Source: Mycobacterium asiaticum (lineage in GTDB: Bacteria > Actinomycetota > Actinomycetes > Mycobacteriales > Mycobacteriaceae). Taken from it: a stretch of 41,025 nt of DNA. The notes under the pieces are model-generated. The model had not been told where the DNA came from. It saw only the letters and a program-made list of their open reading frames with translations, and did not search any database. This document shows, in pieces, positions 1-8,907 of the stretch; the stretch's first letter is position 1; each line of letters begins with the position of its first letter. The stretch spans positions 1-41,025 of the forward strand of contig NZ_LZLS01000154.1 of NCBI RefSeq assembly GCF_001673365.1, written 5' to 3'. The position numbers were made by a program, and so were the translations under genes.

Positions 1-1086
<1,086 letters not shown>

Positions 1087-1439
1087 ACTGCGCTCAAAAC
1101 CGCCGAATGATCAGGGGTTGCTGACGCCTTAGCAGGTACACAAGTTCAGCAGGCTGGCGCCCGACATGTGTTGTGCGACAAGTGGCTTCGTCTGTTCCAA
1201 ACAATATTTGGTGAATTAGGCACCCGCCTACCGCGCCCCATGTGTCACTCGGTAGCTGGGTGCAGGGCCCAACTCCGAGCGATAACACTGCACTTGCCAC
1301 ACAAAGAAATCTCAAGGGATACGCACCGAAAAAGATTGGCAATTTCGAGCGGAGCACCCAAGAAAAGCTAACAATGTGACGCAGCGAGAGTGAGCCGCTG
1401 CCGGACGATCCGGCTTGTGTTGGATTGGAGCTTGGTCAC
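1087..1439. other. Intergenic region before the PE_PGRS gene
   Basis: This 353-base gap has no supported ORF. It is less GC-rich than its surroundings, as expected of a promoter region. A 15-base palindrome (CCAAACAATATTTGG, 1197-1211) and a short TTGTGCGACAA palindrome (1170-1180) could be protein-binding sites, though short palindromes arise by chance. The ribosome-binding site of the next gene is the TGGAG at 1426-1430. I cannot place a transcription start with confidence. Confidence 0.4.
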
Positions 1440-3272
1440 ATGTCATTTTTCGTTGCGACCCCAGAAGTGATATCGGCGGCGGCTACGGACTTGGCTAGCA
1501 TCGGCTCGACCCTTTCGGCAGCCAACCAGGCGGCGGGAGCCACGACGACGGGTGTACTTGCCGCTGCTGTCGACGAAGTATCGGTGGCCATCGCCGCGTT
1601 GTTCGGAAACCACGGCCGCGCCTACCAGGCGCTCAGCACGCAGGCGGCCGCTTTTCAAGCGCAGTTTGAGCAGGTCCTCAATGCCGGCGCGGGCGCCTAC
1701 GCGGCGGCGGAGTCGACCAACGCCGCACAGGTGCTGCTGGATGCGGTGAATGCGCCCACCCGGACGTTGCTGGGGCGCCCACTGATTGGCGACGGTGCAA
1801 ACGGCGCGCCTGGTTCTGGCGCAAACGGCGGTGCCGGCGGATTGCTCTGGGGCAACGGTGGAAACGGCGGATCTGGCAAATCCGGTCAGGCCGGCGGCAG
1901 CGGTGGTGACGCGGGACTGTTCGGCAACGGCGGGGCCGGCGGGGCGGGTGGTGCCGGCGCGCTCGGTGGCACGGGCGGGTCAGGGGGCTGGTTAAGCGGT
2001 AATGGTGGTGCGGGCGGGCAGGGCGGAGCCGCCGCAGCGGGCATCAACGGCGGCGTCGCCGGCCGGGGAGGCAATGGGGGTAGTGCCACGTTGTTAGGCG
2101 CGGGCGGCGCCGGCGGCCAGGGCGGTACCGGTCTGGTCGGTACCAACGGCGTCAACCCCGTCATTACCGGGACCGCGGCCGCCGGCAGCGACGGCAGCAG
2201 CATCTTCGACCCCACTACTGGCAATGCGTTCGGTTTCAACGGCGGCGACGGCGCCGATGGTGGACTCAGCAGCACCGGAGGTACTGGCGGCACGGGCGGG
2301 CCGGCGTTCGCGAACGGGAGTGGTACCGCCAACGCCGGCAATGGCGGTACCGGTGGCGCCGGCGGTAACGGCGGCGCCGGCGGCAACGGTGGAACAGCTC
2401 AGGCAGGCGTCGGTGCGGTAAGCGTGGCCGTAGGGGGCGCAGGTGGCAATGGGACCAACGCGCTGTCCCCGGGTGGTACGGGTGGCGCCGGCGGTAACGG
2501 CGGGCCTGCCACGGCATTCGGAAACGGTTCGCTTGCCAGCGCCGGGGCCGCCGGCCACGGCGGGGCGGGTGCCGCGGGCGTGTCCGGTGGTACGGGCGGC
2601 GTAGGGGGCGCGGGCGGCGACGGTGGTCATGGCGGGTTGCTGGTGGGCTCGGGCGGGGCCGGTGGTGTGGGCGGCACCGGTGGTGGCGGCGGGCTAGGCG
2701 CGGGTGGTGGCCTGGGTGGCGACGGCGGCAAAGGGGTGTTCGCGGGCGCCGGAGTTAACGGCTTCCAGACAGTTGCCGGTGCGGGTGGGAACGCCGGCGA
2801 CGGTGGCGCCGGCGGTATCGGTGGCACCGGTGGTGCCGGCGGCGCGGGCGGTAACGGTGGTGCCGGTGGTCTCTTCGGCGACGGCGGCGTCGGCGGCAAC
2901 GCCGGCCTCGGAGGCCAAGGCGGCACCGGTGGCACTGGGGGCATCGGTGGTCAGGGCGGCACCGGTGGGAATGTCGCAAACAACAGCGGCGGGACCACGT
3001 ACGGGGGTGCTGCTGGTGACGGCGGCAAGGGCGGCGACGGAGGCAACGGCGGCAACGGCGGTGGCAGCAGCACGGGCGGTATGGGCGGCGCCGGTGGCTT
3101 GTTCGGTCGGGCCGGCACCGCGGGTGGCGCCGGCGCGGGTGGCGCCGGGGGCGACGGCGGCAGCGGAGTCAGCGGCGGCGGTGCGGGCACACCAGGCACG
3201 GGCGGAATACCCGGAGCCGTGGGCACTCCAGGCGGCCACGGCGACGATGGTCTGTCCGGTCAGCAAGGCTGA
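1440..3272 (+). CDS. PE_PGRS family protein
   Basis: A PE domain of about 95 residues begins [10 protein letters not shown] and is followed by the linker motif [11 protein letters not shown]. The rest, to residue 610, is a PGRS region of Gly-Gly-Ala and Gly-Gly-Asn repeats. These are secreted or outer-surface proteins (ESX-5 dependent in studied cases), found in slow growers such as M. marinum, M. kansasii and the tuberculosis complex; this one's function is unknown. I start at ATG 1440, nine bases after TGGAG (1426-1430), because it gives the standard MSF start; an in-frame TTG at 1425 would add five residues. The gene sits between moeZ and the Rv3205c homologue, which are neighbours in M. 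tuberculosis, so it is an insertion in this lineage or a loss in the other. The PGRS GC bias explains the long antisense ORFs, which are not genes. Confidence 0.92.
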   Translation: MSFFVATPEVISAAATDLASIGSTLSAANQAAGATTTGVLAAAVDEVSVAIAALFGNHGRAYQALSTQAAAFQAQFEQVLNAGAGAYAAAESTNAAQVLLDAVNAPTRTLLGRPLIGDGANGAPGSGANGGAGGLLWGNGGNGGSGKSGQAGGSGGDAGLFGNGGAGGAGGAGALGGTGGSGGWLSGNGGAGGQGGAAAAGINGGVAGRGGNGGSATLLGAGGAGGQGGTGLVGTNGVNPVITGTAAAGSDGSSIFDPTTGNAFGFNGGDGADGGLSSTGGTGGTGGPAFANGSGTANAGNGGTGGAGGNGGAGGNGGTAQAGVGAVSVAVGGAGGNGTNALSPGGTGGAGGNGGPATAFGNGSLASAGAAGHGGAGAAGVSGGTGGVGGAGGDGGHGGLLVGSGGAGGVGGTGGGGGLGAGGGLGGDGGKGVFAGAGVNGFQTVAGAGGNAGDGGAGGIGGTGGAGGAGGNGGAGGLFGDGGVGGNAGLGGQGGTGGTGGIGGQGGTGGNVANNSGGTTYGGAAGDGGKGGDGGNGGNGGGSSTGGMGGAGGLFGRAGTAGGAGAGGAGGDGGSGVSGGGAGTPGTGGIPGAVGTPGGHGDDGLSGQQG

Positions 3273-3477
3273 CATTCCGGGCTCCTCAGCGCTTCGTCGC
3301 CTGAATGGGGCGTGTCTAATAAATGGCGTCGTGTCGCACAGGGTTTTCCAGAGCACAGTTCCGTGGGCAGGGTAGGGCGTTGCGGCTGGTTCACCGCTTC
3401 GGTGTGAACTGATGGCGTTGGTTGTGGAGCGACGGCTTTCCGTGTGAACCCAGGGCGGCAGAATCGCCGAAATCCCA

Positions 3478-3537
3478 CCCAGGATTCACACTCAAAGCCC
3501 AGGATTCACACTCAAACCCAGGTTGCACCCTGAAAGT
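3478..3537. repeat. 20-base tandem repeat, 2 good copies plus a degenerate third
   Basis: CCCAGGATTCACACTCAAA occurs at 3478-3496 and 3498-3516 with one base between them. A degenerate third copy follows (CCCAGG then TTGCACCCTGAAAGT, 3517-3537). No known function; it may be a remnant of a larger repeat or a replication-slippage site. Confidence 0.7.
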
Positions 3538-3570
3538 CCAAGTTCACTCGAACGTGGCAACGATTGGCCC

Positions 3571-3815
3571 GCATCGTCGCCCGAGTAGCTGGGATTGTCG
3601 GGCTCCTCAGCGCGTCGTACCGACGCGCATCGTCGCCCGAGTAGCTGGGATTGTCGGGCTCCTCAGCGCGTCGTGCCGACGCGCATCGTCGCCCGACTAG
3701 CCACGATTGTCGCGCTCCTCAGCGCGTCGTGCCGACGCGCATCGTCGCCCGACTGACCACGATTGTCGCGCTCCTCAGCGCGTCGTGCCGACGCGCATCG
3801 TCGCCCGACTAGGCT
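3571..3815. repeat. 56-base tandem repeat (VNTR), four full copies plus a partial
   Basis: Units start at 3571, 3627, 3683 and 3739, each exactly 56 bases, and a fifth truncated unit starts at 3795. Each begins GCATCGTCGCCCGA and contains CTCCTCAGCGCGTCGT. Copies 1-2 share AGTAGCTGGGATTGTCGGG, whereas copies 3-4 carry a variant centre (CTAGCCACG or CTGACCACG), so duplication was stepwise. The array ends seven bases before the GTG start of the next gene, so copy number could affect that promoter. Unit size and placement resemble mycobacterial MIRU-type VNTR loci. There are no unique spacers, so this is not a CRISPR array. Confidence 0.93.
3810..3815 (+). promoter_or_regulatory. Candidate -10 box for a leaderless transcript
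   Basis: TAGGCT lies seven bases upstream of the GTG at 3823. This is the spacing expected when transcription starts at or next to the start codon, which is common in mycobacteria. No Shine-Dalgarno sequence precedes the GTG. No convincing -35 box is visible because that area is inside the tandem repeat. Confidence 0.35.
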
Positions 3816-3822
3816 AACTCCC

Positions 3823-4677
3823 GTGACCGTCGAGCCGCCGCCCGAGCACGTACTTGCGGCGTTCGGTCTCACCGGTGTACAGCCCGCGCCATTAGGCGGT
3901 GCCTGGGAAGGCGGCTGGCGATGCGGTGAGGTCGTGCTCTCCATGGTCGCCGACAACGCCCGCGCGGCGTGGTCGGCGCGAGTCCGGGAGACGTTGTTCG
4001 TCGACGGTGTGCGGCTGGCCCGCCCAGTTCGTTCCACCGACGGGCGATACGTGGTGTCCGGCTGGCGGGCAGACACATTCGTCGCCGGCACACCCGAGGC
4101 CCGGCACGACGAGGTCGTCTCGGCGGCCGTGCGGCTGCACGAGGCCACCGGCAAGTTGGAGCGCCCGCGTTTCCTGACCCAGGGACCCACTGCGCCGTGG
4201 GCCGACGTCGACGTGTTCATCGCCGCCGATCGCGCCGCCTGGGAGGAACGCCCGTTGCACTCGGTCCCGCCCGGCGCACGGACCGCGCCGCCGACCGCGG
4301 ATGCCGAACGATCCGTCGAGTTGATCAATCAGCTCGCGACGCTGCGTAAACCAACCCGCAGCCCCAACCAGCTGGTCCATGGAGATCTTTACGGCACAGT
4401 GCTTTTCGCGGGCACCGCACCGCCGGGCATCACCGACATCACGCCATACTGGCGGCCCGCCTCGTGGGCGGCCGGGGTGGTCGTCATCGACGCGTTGTCG
4501 TGGGGAGAAGCCGACGACGGCCTCATCGAGCGGTGGAGCGCGTTGCCCGAATGGTCACAGATGTTGTTGCGCGCGTTGATGTTTCGGTTGGCGGTACATG
4601 CGCTGCATCCGCGGTCCACCGCTGAGGCTTTCCCGGGGCTGGCCCGCACCGCGGCGATGGTGCGGATGATTCTCTAA
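3823..4677 (+). CDS. TIGR02569-type conserved actinobacterial protein (Rv3205c homologue)
   Basis: The protein has 284 residues and begins MTVEPPPEHVLAAFGL, as I recall for the M. tuberculosis counterpart. No catalytic motif is obvious; NQLVHGDLYGTVLF near residue 183 resembles the HGDL catalytic loop of aminoglycoside-phosphotransferase/choline-kinase folds, and a later acidic DITPYW could stand for the metal-binding Asp. A kinase-like fold is therefore possible but unproven. I chose GTG 3823 over the upstream in-frame start at 3763 because the extension would be encoded by the 56-base tandem repeat. Its stop codon overlaps that of the convergent ATL gene. Confidence 0.85.
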   Translation: MTVEPPPEHVLAAFGLTGVQPAPLGGAWEGGWRCGEVVLSMVADNARAAWSARVRETLFVDGVRLARPVRSTDGRYVVSGWRADTFVAGTPEARHDEVVSAAVRLHEATGKLERPRFLTQGPTAPWADVDVFIAADRAAWEERPLHSVPPGARTAPPTADAERSVELINQLATLRKPTRSPNQLVHGDLYGTVLFAGTAPPGITDITPYWRPASWAAGVVVIDALSWGEADDGLIERWSALPEWSQMLLRALMFRLAVHALHPRSTAEAFPGLARTAAMVRMIL

Positions 4678-4976
4678 CCCTCGAACTCGTAACGCACTTC
4701 GCTCAACGCGATTCGCCCGTCCACCGACAGCACCCCCTCGGCACGCAACAGTTCGAGTTGGCGGGTGCTCAGATGCCGAGCCGGCCGTCCGGATGCGGTG
4801 ATCACCCGGTGCCAGGGCAGGTCCGCCGAGTCGGTGCGCATGATCCAGCCGACGATGCGGGGGCTGGAAAGCCCTGCCGCGGAAGCGATATCGCCGTAGG
4901 TCGACACTCTGCCCGCGGGGATGGCCGCGACGAGCGCGCGTACCCGCTCAATTTGCTCGTCGGTCACCGGTGCCAC
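4674..4976 (-). CDS. Alkyltransferase-like protein (ATL), MGMT fold without the active Cys
   Basis: One hundred residues matching the C-terminal DNA-binding domain of O6-alkylguanine-DNA alkyltransferase: RVSTYGDIA (residues 23-31), SPRIVGWIMR (38-47) and PWHRV (54-58). The alkyl-accepting Cys of the canonical PCHRV motif is Trp55, which defines ATL proteins. These bind and flip O6-alkylguanine without repairing it and recruit nucleotide excision repair. Tyr27 and Arg40 match the base-rotating Tyr and arginine finger. The start is GTG, two bases after the lipV stop, so it is the second gene of a lipV-ATL operon. It corresponds to Rv3204. Confidence 0.88.
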   Translation of the reverse strand: MAPVTDEQIERVRALVAAIPAGRVSTYGDIASAAGLSSPRIVGWIMRTDSADLPWHRVITASGRPARHLSTRQLELLRAEGVLSVDGRIALSEVRYEFEG

Positions 4977-4978
4977 GG

Positions 4979-5758
4979 CTACCTCGCTGCCAACCGCTTA
5001 CGCACCAGGGCGGCAACGTCGTCGGGTTTGGCGTGCGGAACCATGTGATCGCATTCGTAATCCAGCAGCTCGAAATTCGCACCGAGGCGCTCGCGCAGTC
5101 CGGTGATCAACCCGTCACTGACATACGGCGGCGACGTCCACTTGGCCCGTACCAGCGTCGTCGGCATACCTGCGGGCGGCAGCACGACGCCACGCGCCAA
5201 CTCGCTCCAGTACGACATCATCGCGGGCAGACTGATCCGCCAGCCATACCGCCCGTTGGGCAACCGGATCAGGTGTTCGTCCAGGTCCGCATCGAGCACC
5301 GCCGAGTCCACATCGGCCCATGAACCGCCCGCCTTTTCCTGATGAGCCTGCGCGCGATCGGGATAGTCGGGGAAGGACAACATGGCTTCGGCGATCTGTG
5401 ACATCCATTGCCCGTCCAGGCCGATCGCCGGATCAAGCAGCAACAATGCGCCCACCAACTCAGGCCGGGCTGCTGCCAGATGCAGAGCCAGCGCGCCGCC
5501 GAACGAATGCCCGACCACAAGTGCGGGACCGTCCGCGGCGGTCTCCAGCAAGTTGGCCAGCGCGGCGACGTTGGCGTCGATGCTCCACGGCGCGTTCCAT
5601 GACGATCGGCCGTGACCGATCAGATCCGGCGCGGCGACCGAGATTTCGGGCACGTAGTCGGTGAAGTGTTGCCATCGCCGCCCGTGGCCGGTTAATCCGT
5701 GCAACGCCAGCATCTGGACCGGACCGTCGGGGCCGAATCGGTGCACGTGAAGGGTCAC
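4979..5758 (-). CDS. lipV: Alpha/beta hydrolase, LipV-type lipase/esterase
   Basis: A 259-residue alpha/beta hydrolase. LHGLTGHG (residues 19-26) supplies the oxyanion hole, GHSFGG (83-88) carries nucleophile Ser85, and CDHMV holds His238; the acidic member is probably in the LLLLDP strand or just before the His. There is no signal peptide or membrane segment. It is the first gene of the operon with ATL and is divergent from adnA, with about 50 bases between the start codons. Synteny makes it LipV (Rv3203), an esterase/lipase of unclear physiological substrate. Confidence 0.88.
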   Translation of the reverse strand: MTLHVHRFGPDGPVQMLALHGLTGHGRRWQHFTDYVPEISVAAPDLIGHGRSSWNAPWSIDANVAALANLLETAADGPALVVGHSFGGALALHLAAARPELVGALLLLDPAIGLDGQWMSQIAEAMLSFPDYPDRAQAHQEKAGGSWADVDSAVLDADLDEHLIRLPNGRYGWRISLPAMMSYWSELARGVVLPPAGMPTTLVRAKWTSPPYVSDGLITGLRERLGANFELLDYECDHMVPHAKPDDVAALVRKRLAAR

Positions 5759-5808
5759 GCGTCGATGATGCCAGGCTGCTTGTCGGTGGCAGGTGGTTGC
5801 ATGCGGCT

Positions 5809-8800
5809 ATGTCATCGCAGTCCATTTTCTCCGTGGACGAGGTTGTGCAGCCCGGGCTGCGCGGCGTGGTGCGTGTCCTGGGTGGTCCGGGCACGGGTAA
5901 GAGCAGTGTGCTCATCGATTCGGCGATCGCTCATATCGCCGCCGGAGCAGATCCCGAATCCGTTCTGCTGCTTACCGGTTCGGGCCGCATCGGAATGCGG
6001 GAACGGAGCGCTTTGACGGCGGCCTTGCTGGGTTCGGAAGGGGTGAGAGCCGTGCGCGAGCCGCTGGTACGCACGTTGCACAGCTACGCCTACGCGGTGC
6101 TGCGCCGCGCCGCCGAACGCGGGGGTGATGCACCGCCGCGGCTGCTCACCGGTGCCGAGCAGGACGCCATCGTCCGGGAACTGCTGGTCGGCGACATCGA
6201 GGACGGCACCTGGTGGCCAGATCATTTACTGCCCGCGCTGCGCACGGCCGGCTTCGCCAACGAGTTGCGAAACCTGTTGGCGCGCTGCGCCGAACGTGGT
6301 GTAGACCCCCAGGCCCTGGAGCGGCTGGGACGTCGATGCGATCGTCCGGAGTGGATTGCCGCAGGCCGCTTCGCCAGGCAGTACGAACAAGTGATGCTGT
6401 TGCGTGCAGCAGTCGGCACCGCGGCCCCGCAGGCCACGGCACCAGCCCTGGCGGCGGCCGAATTGGTAGGGGCGGCGCTGGAAGCTTTCGCGGTGGATCC
6501 GGAGCTGCTCGCCGCCGAACGGGCCCGCGTCCGGGTGCTCTTGGTCGACGACGCCCAGCAGCTCGATCCGCAGGCGGCTCAACTGGTCCGCGTGCTGGCG
6601 GCCGGCACCGAAATCGCCCTCATCGCCGGCGACCCGAACCAGGCCGTGTTCGGTTTCCGCGGCGGCGAGCCTGCCGGGTTACTCAGTCAGGACGGCCCTT
6701 CGGTGACCTTGACGCAGTCGTACCGCTGCGCGCCGGCGGTGGCGCGTGCGGTCAGCGGCATCGCCGGACGGTTGCCCGGAACCAGCGCCGGCCGACAGAT
6801 CGAGGGCACCGGCGCTGACGACGGCTGCGTGAGCGCGCAGCTGGTCGGTTCGGTCCACGCGGAGACAGCGCTCATTGCCGACACGCTGCGTCGGGCGCAC
6901 TTGATCGACGGGGTGCCGTGGTCCCAAATGGCGGTGATAGTCCGGTCGGTCCCGCGGGCCGCGACGCGGTTGCCGCGCGCTCTGGCCGCGGCCGGAGTCG
7001 CGGTGGCAATACCGGCGATCGGCGGGTCGCTGTCCGGAGAACCCGCGGCGGCCGCGCTGCTTACCGTGCTGGCCGCGACGGCCGACGGGCTTGACGCCGA
7101 GCAGGCGTTGGCGCTCATCTCGGGACCGATCGGTCGCGTCGACCCGGTCTCGCTTCGTCAGTTACGCAGAACGCTCGAACGCAGCCGGGGCGACGGCAGG
7201 CCCGGCATCTTCGGGGAACTATTGGTGGCCATGCTGAACGGTGACGATCCGGTATCCGGCCCGCAGTCCGGTGCGCTGCGTCGCGTTCGCGCCGTGTTGG
7301 CCGGCGCGGCTCGATGCCACCGAGATGGCCAGGACCCGCGTTATACACTGTGGGCGGCGTGGCACCGCAGCGGACTGCAACGTCGCTGGCTGGCCGCGAT
7401 CGAGCGCGGCGGCCCGGCAGCAGCCCAGGGCGCGCGGGACCTGGACGTGGTAACCGCGCTGTTCGACACCACTGAGGACTACGTGTCGCGCACTTCCGGT
7501 GCGTCGCTGCGCGGCCTCATCGATCACGTCGCGGCGTTGCAGTTGCCTCCCACAAATCGTGATCCGGTATCGCAGGCCGAGCAGGTCAAGGTGCTCAGCG
7601 CGCACGCCGCGGTGGGCCAGGAATGGGATCTGGTCGTCATCGCCGGTCTACAGGACGGCTTGTGGCCCAACGTGATTCCGCGCGGTGGTGTGCTGGCCAC
7701 GCAACGGTTGCTCGACGAACTCGACGGCGTGACACACAACGCGTCGGTGCGTGCCCCGCTGCTAGCCGAGGAGCGTCGGTTGCTGGTCGCCGCGATGGGC
7801 CGGGCCCGCCGGCGGTTGTTGGTGACAGCAGTCGACAACGAGGCCGGCAGCGGCGGGGAAGCCGCGCTGCCGTCACCGTTTTTCTACGAGGCCGCGCAGT
7901 TGGCGAATGACAAAACCGTTGCGGCCCAGCCGGTGTCGGCGCCGCGAGTGTTGTCGTCCGCAGCGGTGGTGGGTCGGTTGCGGGCCGTGGTGTGCGCACC
8001 GGACGGCGCTGTCGATGACGACGCTCGTGCTTGTGCCGCAACCCAATTGGCCCGGCTGGCCGACGCTGGCGTTCACGGCGCGGACCCGGCCGGCTGGCAC
8101 GGTCTGGTGCCGGTCAGTACCAGCGCGCCGCTGTGCGGCAGCACTGACGTTGTCACCCTGACACCGTCGACGTTGCAAACACTCAGCGACTGCCCGCTGC
8201 GCTGGCTGGCCGAGCAGCACGGCGGAACCGATCCGCGGGATATCCGCTCGACCATCGGCTCGGTGATGCATGCGCTGGTCGCCGAATCGGGCAAGAGCGA
8301 GTCGCAACTGCTGGCTGAGCTGGACCGGGTATGGGCCCACCTGCCATTCGAGGCGCAGTGGCATGCCGCCAACGAGCTTGCCCGGCACCGCCTGATGATT
8401 CAGGCGTTCGTGGAGTGGCGAGCGCAGACGCGAAGTGAGCTGACCGAGGTTGGCGTCGAGGTGGGTGTCGACGGTGTGCTCGACACGCCACGCGGCGACG
8501 GGGGACAGGTCCGGTTGCGGGGCCGCGTCGATCGACTGGAACGCGACGCGGCCGGTCGATTGGTGATCGTCGACGTCAAGACCGGCAAAACCCCGGTCAG
8601 CAAGGACGACGCCCAACAGCACGCTCAGCTGGCGATGTACCAGTTGGCGGTTGCCGAGGGCATGGTGTCAGCCGGCGACGAGCCCGGCGGCGCCCGCCTT
8701 GTCTATCCCGGCAAGACCGGCACGGCTGGCGCGGCCCAGCGGGAACAGGATCCGCTCACGCCCCAAGCTCGCGAGCACTGGCGTGACCTGGTCCGGCAGG

Positions 8801-8907
8801 CCGCCGAGGCCACGGCCGGACCGCAGTTCATCGCCCGGCGCAACGACGGTTGCTCACATTGCCCACTGCGGCCGTCCTGCCCGGCTTTCGACGGAGCGAT
8901 CCAGTGA
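5809..8907 (+). CDS. adnA: AdnA subunit of the AdnAB helicase-nuclease
   Basis: A 1032-residue UvrD-like motor with a C-terminal RecB-family nuclease. Walker A is GGPGTGKSS (residues 25-33); the Walker B equivalent reads LLVDDAQQLD, where the usual DExx is DDAQ. The nuclease motif VDVKTGK lies near residue 921. One Cys in SDCPLRW (about 795) and three in CSHCPLRPSC (about 1015-1024) form the 4Fe-4S cluster site. With AdnB it resects double-strand breaks in mycobacteria, in the role played by RecBCD or AddAB elsewhere. The start is uncertain: ATG 5809 is preferred, but TTG 5797 is in frame and would add four residues. The stop overlaps the adnB start. Confidence 0.95.
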   Translation: MSSQSIFSVDEVVQPGLRGVVRVLGGPGTGKSSVLIDSAIAHIAAGADPESVLLLTGSGRIGMRERSALTAALLGSEGVRAVREPLVRTLHSYAYAVLRRAAERGGDAPPRLLTGAEQDAIVRELLVGDIEDGTWWPDHLLPALRTAGFANELRNLLARCAERGVDPQALERLGRRCDRPEWIAAGRFARQYEQVMLLRAAVGTAAPQATAPALAAAELVGAALEAFAVDPELLAAERARVRVLLVDDAQQLDPQAAQLVRVLAAGTEIALIAGDPNQAVFGFRGGEPAGLLSQDGPSVTLTQSYRCAPAVARAVSGIAGRLPGTSAGRQIEGTGADDGCVSAQLVGSVHAETALIADTLRRAHLIDGVPWSQMAVIVRSVPRAATRLPRALAAAGVAVAIPAIGGSLSGEPAAAALLTVLAATADGLDAEQALALISGPIGRVDPVSLRQLRRTLERSRGDGRPGIFGELLVAMLNGDDPVSGPQSGALRRVRAVLAGAARCHRDGQDPRYTLWAAWHRSGLQRRWLAAIERGGPAAAQGARDLDVVTALFDTTEDYVSRTSGASLRGLIDHVAALQLPPTNRDPVSQAEQVKVLSAHAAVGQEWDLVVIAGLQDGLWPNVIPRGGVLATQRLLDELDGVTHNASVRAPLLAEERRLLVAAMGRARRRLLVTAVDNEAGSGGEAALPSPFFYEAAQLANDKTVAAQPVSAPRVLSSAAVVGRLRAVVCAPDGAVDDDARACAATQLARLADAGVHGADPAGWHGLVPVSTSAPLCGSTDVVTLTPSTLQTLSDCPLRWLAEQHGGTDPRDIRSTIGSVMHALVAESGKSESQLLAELDRVWAHLPFEAQWHAANELARHRLMIQAFVEWRAQTRSELTEVGVEVGVDGVLDTPRGDGGQVRLRGRVDRLERDAAGRLVIVDVKTGKTPVSKDDAQQHAQLAMYQLAVAEGMVSAGDEPGGARLVYPGKTGTAGAAQREQDPLTPQAREHWRDLVRQAAEATAGPQFIARRNDGCSHCPLRPSCPAFDGAIQ

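Larger units (their letters stand above)
3273..3822. other. Repeat-rich intergenic region after PE_PGRS
   Basis: About 550 bases without a supported gene. Just after the PE_PGRS stop, near 3278-3300, there is a solo partial copy of the core (GGGCTCCTCAGCGC) of the 56-base repeat found downstream. A 20-base direct repeat lies at 3478-3522 and the 56-base tandem array at 3571-3815. The right end supplies the promoter and start of the next gene. Confidence 0.6.

Noticed and set aside
1886..3226. Several long minus-strand ORFs rich in Pro or Ala/Arg opposite the PE_PGRS gene
   Set aside because: They mirror the Gly-rich PGRS repeat in other frames; no ribosome-binding sites or family features.
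3571..3815. CRISPR array
   Set aside because: The units are contiguous with no unique spacers and no cas genes are present; it is a tandem repeat.
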